Source of the DNA: an uncultured Gemmatimonadota bacterium
GTDB taxonomy: Bacteria > Gemmatimonadota > Gemmatimonadetes > Gemmatimonadales > Gemmatimonadaceae
Assembly: GCA_903894655.1 (NCBI GenBank)
Contig: CAITQY010000210.1
Coordinates: 1 to 5,394 of the forward strand
Direction: 5' to 3'
Length of the DNA: 5,394 nt
The position numbers were made by a program, and so were the translations under genes. Positions 1 to 5,394 of the stretch are shown one piece after another. The notes beneath the pieces are model-generated. The model was not told the origin of the DNA. It did not search any database and saw only the letters and a list, made by a program, of their open reading frames with translations. The first letter of the stretch is position 1. Every line of letters begins with the position of its first letter.

Positions 1-1886
1 AAGCGACCGGTGCTACGCTCGACAGCGGGTATCTGATCTCGGCGAAGGATCTCGCGGCGCACGATCATCTCGAGCAACTCGCCGAGCTCGGGATCGGCTG
101 CCTCAAGGTCGAAGGGCGTAAGAAGAAGCCGGAGTACGTCGCCACCGTCACGAAGGCCTATCGTGGATGGCTCGACGCACTCGCGCGCGGTGGACGTGGG
201 CTCGCCCCGTCGATCGAGGAGGTCGAACCACTCGTCCAGATCTTCAGCCGCGGCAACACGGGCGGCATGTACGGTGGTCGTGAGGGGCGTGAGTACATCA
301 CGCGCACACAGCCGGACAATCGCGGGTTGCCGATCGGCAAAGTGGTCGGACACGAGGGCGCGGAGCTCATCGTGGAGACTACGCACGCGGTGGCGGTCGG
401 CGATGGACTCGGCTTCGAATCGCCGGAGGCTACGTCTTCGGCGACGATGGGCGGCACCGTGCAGAGTGTCCGCCTCGTGTGGACGCGCAACGGTACCCAT
501 CGGCAGGTGGTGAGTGTCCGATTGAGCACCGTGCGATCGCGTGTGCCAGAGGGATGGCGCGTCGTGCGCACGAGTGATGCGACGTTGTTGCGCGTCGCGC
601 AGGAATCGTTCGCGAATGTGGCCGTGCCGGAGCGCGTCGGCGCGCGGCGCATCGACGTGCGCGTGTTCGGACACAGTGGCGGTCCGCTCAAGACGATCTG
701 GAACTCCGGCGACATGGAGGTCACGGTGCGCGGCGAGGTCCCGCTCAGTGTGGCGAGCAAGCGGGCGCTTGATGTCCCGCAGCTCCGCGAGCAGCTCGGG
801 CGCCTCGGTGGCACAGCGTTCAAACTCGGATCGGTCGATGTGGCCGGGCTCGCCGAAGGTCTGTTTCTGCCGGTGAGTGAACTGAATCGCATTCGGCAGG
901 ATGCCGTTGCACAACTCGACGAGCAGCTCGGCTGGGCACGTCAGAGCGATGTCGCGGTGCGCGAAGCACGCATCAGCGAAGTCGTGGAGCGCATCGCCTC
1001 GTCGATCAGCGCGGCGGTCGCGGACACCGCCTTTGCATTGCGCGCGATCGTCTGCGACGTCGACACTGCGCGTGAAGCCGCGGCTGGCGGCGCGACAGAG
1101 ATCGTGCTCGATCCGTTCTTACGTCATCCGGCGCCCCCGCTGGCTCGCGTCAATGCCCTGCGCGAGGAGCTTGCCGCGGCGGGCGTCACGCTGCGGCTTC
1201 GTACACCGACGATCGTACGGCCAGCGGAGCGTAAGCGCCTCGACAAGTGGCTGGCTCTTGAGCTCCCGCTCTTGACTGGGCATCTGGGCTTGCTGGCCGA
1301 GTGCGGCGGGGGAGGGCGAGACGTTATCGCGGACTATGCAACAAACGCATTCAATCAGCACACTGCCGAACTGCTCTTCGAGCTTGGCGCGTCGCGACTC
1401 GTCGCGTCGATCGAACTGACCACCGAGGAAATTGGCCAGCTGACCGATCCCTGGCGCGGCCGCAATTTCGATGTGCTGGTGTACGGTCGGACCGAGGGCA
1501 TGACGATCGAGCACTGCGTGCTGTCCGCGGCGTTTGATCGCGAGCCCACGACGTGTCGCGACCTCTGCGTGCAAAAGCACACGAACGTGTCGCTGACCGA
1601 TCCTGCGGGATACACGTTTGCGGTCGCGACCGACTCAGCGTGTCGGAACCGACTGCTGCACTCTCGCCCGATCGACGGCTCCGAGTATCTCCCCGACTTG
1701 TGGGCGCAAGGCATCCGCGGCTATCAGATGGTCTTCAATGTCCCGGGTGACCCCGTCCAATCGATCGTGCGTTCGTACCGCGATATGCTCGCCTCGCTCG
1801 CCGCCAACGTCTTGCCGGAGCTGACGGCGACGCGCCGTCTGCTGGATGGGGCGTTTACGCGTGGCCATTTTGCGAGGGCGGTCTGA
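1..1886 (+). CDS. U32 family protein, RlhA/YdcP-like with DUF3656 and a second U32-like module (5' partial)
   Basis: The reading frame is open from base 3 to the TGA at 1884-1886, giving 627 visible residues; the true start lies upstream. Residues 10-39 hold the U32 hallmark: YLISAKDL, then LGIGCLKVEGR, then KPEYV and a YRGWLDAL helix. Residues about 110-185 look like the beta-barrel that follows U32 domains. Residues about 200-310 resemble DUF3656, ending in the SELNRIR signature (292-298). The rest resembles a second U32 half, with cysteines at 505, 518, 522 and 547. From the usual position of KxEGR the full protein should be near 840 residues, longer than E. coli RlhA (about 650). Known relatives are Fe-S proteins that hydroxylate 23S rRNA (RlhA), tRNA uridine (TrhP) or ubiquinone precursors (UbiU/UbiV); early members were called collagenase-like proteases. 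A cytoplasmic RNA-hydroxylation role is inferred by family. The cluster cysteines of the first domain would lie upstream of the window, so its activity cannot be judged. Family is confident, exact substrate is not. Confidence 0.93.
   Translation, partial: ATGATLDSGYLISAKDLAAHDHLEQLAELGIGCLKVEGRKKKPEYVATVTKAYRGWLDALARGGRGLAPSIEEVEPLVQIFSRGNTGGMYGGREGREYITRTQPDNRGLPIGKVVGHEGAELIVETTHAVAVGDGLGFESPEATSSATMGGTVQSVRLVWTRNGTHRQVVSVRLSTVRSRVPEGWRVVRTSDATLLRVAQESFANVAVPERVGARRIDVRVFGHSGGPLKTIWNSGDMEVTVRGEVPLSVASKRALDVPQLREQLGRLGGTAFKLGSVDVAGLAEGLFLPVSELNRIRQDAVAQLDEQLGWARQSDVAVREARISEVVERIASSISAAVADTAFALRAIVCDVDTAREAAAGGATEIVLDPFLRHPAPPLARVNALREELAAAGVTLRLRTPTIVRPAERKRLDKWLALELPLLTGHLGLLAECGGGGRDVIADYATNAFNQHTAELLFELGASRLVASIELTTEEIGQLTDPWRGRNFDVLVYGRTEGMTIEHCVLSAAFDREPTTCRDLCVQKHTNVSLTDPAGYTFAVATDSACRNRLLHSRPIDGSEYLPDLWAQGIRGYQMVFNVPGDPVQSIVRSYRDMLASLAANVLPELTATRRLLDGAFTRGHFARAV
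1874..1878 (+). promoter_or_regulatory. Ribosome binding site for the small membrane protein
   Basis: A GAGGG purine run lies inside the last codons of the U32 gene, nine bases before the ATG at 1888 and twelve before the ATG at 1891. The spacing favours 1888 as the start. It also argues against the in-frame ATG at 1846, which would overlap the U32 gene by about 40 bases. Confidence 0.5.
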
Positions 1887-1887
1887 C

Positions 1888-2085
1888 ATGATGCGAGTGT
1901 TCCGAACGATCATGCCGCTCCTGCCGGCGGCGCTGGCGGTGCTGAGCGTGATCGACGCCTTCACTGCGTTCCAAGGCGATCGTATCGGGCGTGGCGCGTT
2001 CAAAGTGTTCAGTTCCCTCATGTGGCTGTTCATCGCCTACATGCAGTACGCGACCAACAAGCGCATCCCGACCGACGACAAGTAG
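1888..2085 (+). CDS. Small hypothetical membrane protein, two predicted TM segments (65 aa)
   Basis: I do not recognise a family. The protein begins MMRVFRT and has two hydrophobic stretches, at about residues 8-28 (IMPLLPAALAVLSVIDAF and on) and 38-55 (FKVFSSLMWLFIAYMQYA). A short polar link, QGDRIGRG, joins them, and the tail is charged, NKRIPTDDK. This predicts a small inner-membrane hairpin; the basic N-terminus suggests that both ends face the cytoplasm. There is no cleavable signal sequence with a convincing cleavage site, no metal-binding motif and no catalytic motif. It starts one base after the U32 stop with a reasonable ribosome binding site, so it is probably translated from the same message. 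Two adjacent ATG codons (1888, 1891) are possible starts, with 1888 better spaced. The clean two-helix pattern and tight junction support a real gene. The function is unknown, and adjacency alone does not tie it to RNA modification. Confidence 0.72.
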   Translation: MMRVFRTIMPLLPAALAVLSVIDAFTAFQGDRIGRGAFKVFSSLMWLFIAYMQYATNKRIPTDDK

Positions 2086-2169
2086 GCCGCGCAGCAGGAT
2101 CGCGTTCCGGTGAGCATAGGCGCGTTGTTCCGATGACGCGCGCGCGAAGGACGCCTGGTAGCGTGCGGC

Positions 2170-3963
2170 ATGCCCACGGTCAGCCCGCCATCCGCCGGTT
2201 TCGGTACCCTCGATCTCGCCCGCGCGACGTTGCTCTCCACCTTCGGTTATCCGGATTTCCGTCCGCCGCAGATTCGTGCGGTGCAGGCCGTGCTGTCGGG
2301 CCGAGACTCGCTGATCGTGCTCCCGACCGGTGGCGGCAAGTCGCTCTGTTATCAGGTGCCGGCGCTCATCCGCGATGGCCTCACGGTCGTGATTTCACCG
2401 CTTATTTCGTTGATGAAAGACCAGGTCGATGCGCTGGAGCGCAAAGGCGTGTCGGCCGCTTTTATTAACAGCACGTTGAGCCTGAGCGACGTGGCCGATC
2501 GTATGGCGCGAGCCCGCGAGGGCGCGCTCAAGATGCTGTACCTCGCACCAGAGCGACTGGAGGCGGGGCGCACGCTACAGCAACTCGTAGATATCGGCGT
2601 GTCGCTGCTTGCCGTGGACGAGGCACACTGCATCAGCGAGTGGGGACACGACTTTCGGCCGAGCTATCGCCGGATCGGCAGTATCCGCGAACGGCTCGGC
2701 ACCCCGCAGACCGTCGCGCTCACCGCGACGGCAACGCCGGATGTTCGCCTCGACATCGTGCGACAGCTCGCGTTACGGGATGCGGAGGTCGTCGTGGCCG
2801 GCTTCGATCGCGCCAACCTGACGTATCACGTAACGCCCGTCCGGAGTCAGTCCGAGAGGGATACGTCGGCGATCGCCCTGCTTCGCGCCACCGAGGCGCC
2901 GGCGATTGTGTATGCCCCCACACGCAAAGCGGTCGAACGCGTTACAGCGGTGCTCGTGCGCGGTAGAATCCGAGCGGTCGCATATCACGCGGGGCTCGAT
3001 GCCGCGCTGCGCCAGCGTGCGCAAGACGCCTTCATGCAGCAACGCGCCCGCGTCATCGTGGCGACCAGCGCCTTCGGCATGGGCATTGACAAGCCCGATG
3101 TGCGGCTTGTGGTGCACCACTCCATGCCAGGCACGCTCGAGGCCTACTACCAAGAGGCGGGGCGGGCGGGTCGCGACGGCAAGCAGAGCACCTGTGTCTT
3201 GCTGTACGCGTTTCCCGATCGATTCACGCACGAGTTTTTTATCGACGGGGCGCACCCCGATCGCGCCACGGTGCAGCAGACGTGGATGTGCCTTCGAGCG
3301 CACGCGAACAGTGACGGCGTGGTCCCGCACAGCGCCGACGCCATTGCACGCCAGTTGGCCTCGAGCCTGGGCGACCGGAAGGTGAGCGCGGCGCTGCGGG
3401 TGCTGGTCGCGGCGGGTGCTTGCCGGACCGAGGCCCCCACCGCGGGTCGCGTGTCGGTTCGGCTACTCGCGACCCCTGAGCGCATCACCGCCGAGCTTAC
3501 GGGCGCGCGGGCGGTCGATCGCGACGTCCTGCGGGCATTTTGGAAGGTGGCTGGGCGGACGCTGGAGGAGGGTGCTTCGATCGACCTTGCTCGACTGCCC
3601 CGCCATCTGGGCGGTCAGGTGGAGATCGTCCCTATTTTGGAGCGGCTCGCAGCACAGCAGTTCGTTACATGGATGCGGATAGGTGCCGGCGTGCGGCTCG
3701 ATCCCCGCGCGCGTCACGCGAAATGGCCGCCGGTAGACTGGTCGGCGATTGATCGGCGACGCGCCTCCGACCTGCGCCGACTCGACGCAATGCAGCAATA
3801 TGCGCAGACCCGCTATTGCCGAAGAGCGTTCGTCCTGCGCTATTTCGGAGACCCCGAAGTGCGCTCCCAGTGCGCTGCCTGCGATCGTTGCTTGGGCACC
3901 ACTGAAGTCCTTCCATCGGCCAGTACGAAGCAGCCCGTTCGTGGCCGGCCCCGCCCGCTCTGA
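2170..3963 (+). CDS. recQ: RecQ-family ATP-dependent DNA helicase, C-terminal zinc site, no HRDC
   Basis: This is a 3'-5' superfamily 2 DNA helicase that acts in recombination and repair of stalled forks. All motifs are present: motif 0 FRPPQ (30-34), Walker A PTGGGKS (52-58), Ia SPLISLMKDQ (76-85), DEAH (150-153), the RecQ aromatic-rich loop SEWGHDFRP (156-164), III TATAT (185-189), V VATSAFGMGIDKPDV (297-311) and VI QEAGRAGRDG (328-337). The RecQ zinc cysteines are at 550, 568, 571 and 574, in the context CRRAFVLRYFG and CAACDRC. In E. coli RecQ these follow the helicase core directly (about residues 380-403). Here about 200 residues intervene, with two winged-helix-like stretches near 384-420 and 470-512. 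After the zinc site only 23 residues remain, so the usual C-terminal winged helix and HRDC domain are absent. The tail contains RGRPRP (591-596). ATG 2170 is the first start in frame after the TGA at 2134. Its ribosome binding site is weak (AAGGA at 2147-2151, 18 bases away). The conserved fold begins near residue 13. Eighty-four bases separate it from the gene before. Confidence 0.95.
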   Translation: MPTVSPPSAGFGTLDLARATLLSTFGYPDFRPPQIRAVQAVLSGRDSLIVLPTGGGKSLCYQVPALIRDGLTVVISPLISLMKDQVDALERKGVSAAFINSTLSLSDVADRMARAREGALKMLYLAPERLEAGRTLQQLVDIGVSLLAVDEAHCISEWGHDFRPSYRRIGSIRERLGTPQTVALTATATPDVRLDIVRQLALRDAEVVVAGFDRANLTYHVTPVRSQSERDTSAIALLRATEAPAIVYAPTRKAVERVTAVLVRGRIRAVAYHAGLDAALRQRAQDAFMQQRARVIVATSAFGMGIDKPDVRLVVHHSMPGTLEAYYQEAGRAGRDGKQSTCVLLYAFPDRFTHEFFIDGAHPDRATVQQTWMCLRAHANSDGVVPHSADAIARQLASSLGDRKVSAALRVLVAAGACRTEAPTAGRVSVRLLATPERITAELTGARAVDRDVLRAFWKVAGRTLEEGASIDLARLPRHLGGQVEIVPILERLAAQQFVTWMRIGAGVRLDPRARHAKWPPVDWSAIDRRRASDLRRLDAMQQYAQTRYCRRAFVLRYFGDPEVRSQCAACDRCLGTTEVLPSASTKQPVRGRPRPL

Positions 3964-3977
3964 CCTCGACGTCTTCC

Positions 3978-5195
3978 ATGGACGATAGTCTTTATTTCAA
4001 CGAGCAGCATCTCGCCGTGCGTGACATGGTCCGCAGCTTTGCGCGCGAGCAGGTGGCCCCCGTCGCGTCTCAACACGACGAAGACTCCACCTTCCCTTGG
4101 GTGAACGTGAAGGCCATGGGTGAGCTCGGCCTCCTCGGTATCCCCTGGTCCGAGGATGTCGGCGGCGCCGGCTTTGACACGATCAGCTTCATGATCGCGA
4201 TCGAAGAACTCGCAAAAGTGTGTGCCTCGCACTCCATCACGATCAGCGCGCACACCACGCTCGGCACGTCCCCGATTCTGAGCTTTGGCACGCCGGCGCA
4301 GATCGAGCAATACGTGCCGCTGCTGGCCAGCGGCAAGGTGCTCGGTGGATTCGGCCTCACCGAAGAGAACGCGGGCAGCGATGCCGGTGGTACGCGCACG
4401 ACCGCAGAGAAGAAGAACGGGCATTACCTGCTGAACGGCTCCAAGCGGTTCATCACCCATGCCGGCGTCGGTGAAGTGTTCGTGGTGACCGCCGTGACGG
4501 ATCCGTCCAAGGGCACGAAGGGCATATCGTCGTTCATCCTCAACAAGGAGAGCTGCGATCTGGCCCAATGCCGCGTGCTTGGCGTGGGCCATGATGACTC
4601 GTTGAAACCCATGAAGGGCTTCACGTCGGGCAAGAAGGAGAACAAACTCGGATGGCGTGCGTCGGACACCCGCGAGTTGCTGTTCGACAACGTCGAAGTA
4701 CCGGCCGAAAATCTGTTGGGTACCGAGGGGCTCGGCTTCATCAATTTCATGAAGACGCTCGATGCCGGCCGCATCGGGATCGCGGCGCTCTCCCTCGGCA
4801 TTGCCCAGGGAGCGCTTGAGGAGTCGCTCAAGTACGCCTCGGTGCGGAAGCAGTTCGGGGCGGCGATTGCCTCCTTCCAGGGCATCCAGTTCCAGCTGTC
4901 CGATATGGCCACCGAGATCGAAGCCGGGCGCCATTTGATGTACCACGCCGCGTGGCTGTCCCAGCAGGGGAAGCCGTTCGGCAAGGAAGCGGCCATGGCC
5001 AAGCTGTTCTGCTCTGAACTCGCCATGCGCGCGACGATCAAGGCCATCCAGATCCATGGGGGGTATGGCTACACCAAGGACTATCCGGTGGAACGCTACA
5101 TGCGCGACGCGAAGATCTGTGAAATCGGTGAAGGGACCAGCGAGATCCAGCGGATGGTGATCGCACGGCACCTGCTCAAGGGCTTGATGGATTGA
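3978..5195 (+). CDS. Acyl-CoA dehydrogenase, short-chain/butyryl type
   Basis: This is an FAD flavoenzyme that makes the trans-2,3 double bond in an acyl-CoA, the first step of beta-oxidation or a step of branched-chain amino acid breakdown, passing electrons to ETF. The protein has 405 residues. The N-terminal helical domain spans about 1-120. The middle beta domain carries FGLTEENAGSDAGGTR (125-140) and NGSKRFITHAG (153-163). The C-terminal helical domain holds DAGRIGIAALSLGIAQGAL (262-280), RKQFG (290-294) and IHGGYGY (359-365). The EGTSEIQR motif (385-392) contains the expected catalytic base, Glu385, at the position used by short- and medium-chain enzymes rather than the isovaleryl/long-chain position. 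The family is usually about 380 residues; the excess is mostly a 20-residue insertion at 193-212. The start is supported by the family-like N-terminus, MDDSLYFNEQHLAVRDMV, although no clear ribosome binding site precedes it. It begins 14 bases after the recQ stop, so it may be co-transcribed or translationally coupled. Exact chain-length preference cannot be read from sequence. Confidence 0.95.
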   Translation: MDDSLYFNEQHLAVRDMVRSFAREQVAPVASQHDEDSTFPWVNVKAMGELGLLGIPWSEDVGGAGFDTISFMIAIEELAKVCASHSITISAHTTLGTSPILSFGTPAQIEQYVPLLASGKVLGGFGLTEENAGSDAGGTRTTAEKKNGHYLLNGSKRFITHAGVGEVFVVTAVTDPSKGTKGISSFILNKESCDLAQCRVLGVGHDDSLKPMKGFTSGKKENKLGWRASDTRELLFDNVEVPAENLLGTEGLGFINFMKTLDAGRIGIAALSLGIAQGALEESLKYASVRKQFGAAIASFQGIQFQLSDMATEIEAGRHLMYHAAWLSQQGKPFGKEAAMAKLFCSELAMRATIKAIQIHGGYGYTKDYPVERYMRDAKICEIGEGTSEIQRMVIARHLLKGLMD

Positions 5196-5394
5196 GTCAG
5201 TGGGACGGACCGCCTCGCATGTATTGCGGGGGACGTTCGGTCCCGTGTACTCTTCCGTGGTAGCCTTTTTTCGCAAGACCCTGAAGTATCCGTAGCCGTC
5301 GCTTCCGGCGCCGGCGGCCCGTGCGACTCACAGGCCGTTTGCGTTTGTGGCGGGGGAGGATCGGCGCCAGCGTGCAGCCATCCGACGCCCACCA
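5196..5394. other. Noncoding 3' region after the acyl-CoA dehydrogenase, with potential hairpins
   Basis: I see no established gene in these 199 bases. A small stem is possible between 5230-5234 (GGGAC) and 5240-5244 (GTCCC). A run of six T occurs at 5266-5271 but lies about 21 bases downstream of that stem, so it is not a canonical intrinsic terminator. A stronger GC-rich hairpin can form between 5295-5301 and 5312-5318 (seven pairs including one G-U, ten-base loop), with no T-run after it. A purine-rich stretch at 5352-5360 followed by GTG at 5372 could be the start of a next gene that runs off the window. Confidence 0.4.

Noticed and set aside
267..269. ATG at 267 as the true start of the U32 gene
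   Set aside because: The same frame stays open upstream to the window edge and encodes the conserved KVEGR region, so the gene begins before base 1.
158..892. 244-codon open frame on the minus strand opposite the U32 gene
   Set aside because: The translation is Ser/Thr/Arg/Pro-rich without any domain, and it is antisense to the conserved U32 and DUF3656-like coding sequence.
1846..1890. ATG at 1846 as the start of the small membrane protein
   Set aside because: It would overlap the U32 gene by about 40 bases and add a basic leader before the natural MMRVF start. The GAGGG at 1874-1878 is placed for the ATG at 1888.
2086..2169. Possible promoter for recQ in the 84-base gap
   Set aside because: I could not find a convincing -35/-10 pair with normal spacing; the sequence is uniformly GC-rich.
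5230..5271. Intrinsic terminator made from the 5230-5244 hairpin and the T6 run
   Set aside because: The stem has only five pairs and the T-run begins about 21 bases after it, too far for the usual Rho-independent arrangement.
3840..5276. 478-codon open frame on the minus strand opposite the acyl-CoA dehydrogenase
   Set aside because: It lies antisense to a gene with full family motifs. Its translation is a His/Arg/Gly-rich mixture with no recognisable domain, as expected from GC-rich codon bias on the other strand.
5305..5314. Perfect ten-base palindrome CCGGCGCCGG
   Set aside because: Short palindromes made only of G and C are expected by chance in DNA this GC-rich, and there is no second copy or nearby promoter to suggest an operator.
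5321..5394. Start of a further + strand gene (GTG at 5321 or 5372, purine run at 5352-5360)
   Set aside because: Only 8 to 24 codons are visible before the window ends and nothing recognisable is encoded. It is possible but not supportable as a feature.

Overview
The window is high-GC bacterial DNA with four genes, all on the + strand and closely spaced. They fill almost everything from base 1 to 5195; the last 199 bases hold no gene I can establish. The base composition, the long tandem form of the U32 protein and a RecQ with its zinc site at the far C-terminus would suit a Gemmatimonadota-like or other FCB-group bacterium. That placement is a low-confidence inference, because no rRNA or other marker gene is present.

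Layout: (1) bases 1-1886, the 3' part of a long U32-family protein of the RlhA/YdcP type (once called peptidase/collagenase, now linked to RNA or ubiquinone hydroxylation). The first U32 domain is cut by the window edge; a DUF3656-like region and a degenerate second U32-like module follow. (2) 1888-2085, a 65-residue protein with two predicted membrane segments, starting one base after the U32 stop. (3) 2170-3963, a RecQ-family DNA helicase with all helicase motifs. About 200 residues lie between the helicase core and the zinc site, there is no HRDC domain, and the tail resembles an AT-hook. (4) 3978-5195, a short-chain-type acyl-CoA dehydrogenase starting 14 bases after recQ, with a 20-residue insertion in the middle domain.

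Genes 1 and 2 look co-transcribed, and genes 3 and 4 may share a transcript. The functions (RNA modification, unknown membrane protein, DNA repair, acyl-CoA oxidation) do not form an evident pathway, so this looks like ordinary chromosomal housekeeping sequence. I see no tRNA, rRNA, CRISPR array, insertion sequence, phage gene or defence system, and I do not claim a new biological system. The points most worth checking are the second U32 module with its four cysteines, the unusual RecQ architecture, and the insertion in the dehydrogenase.
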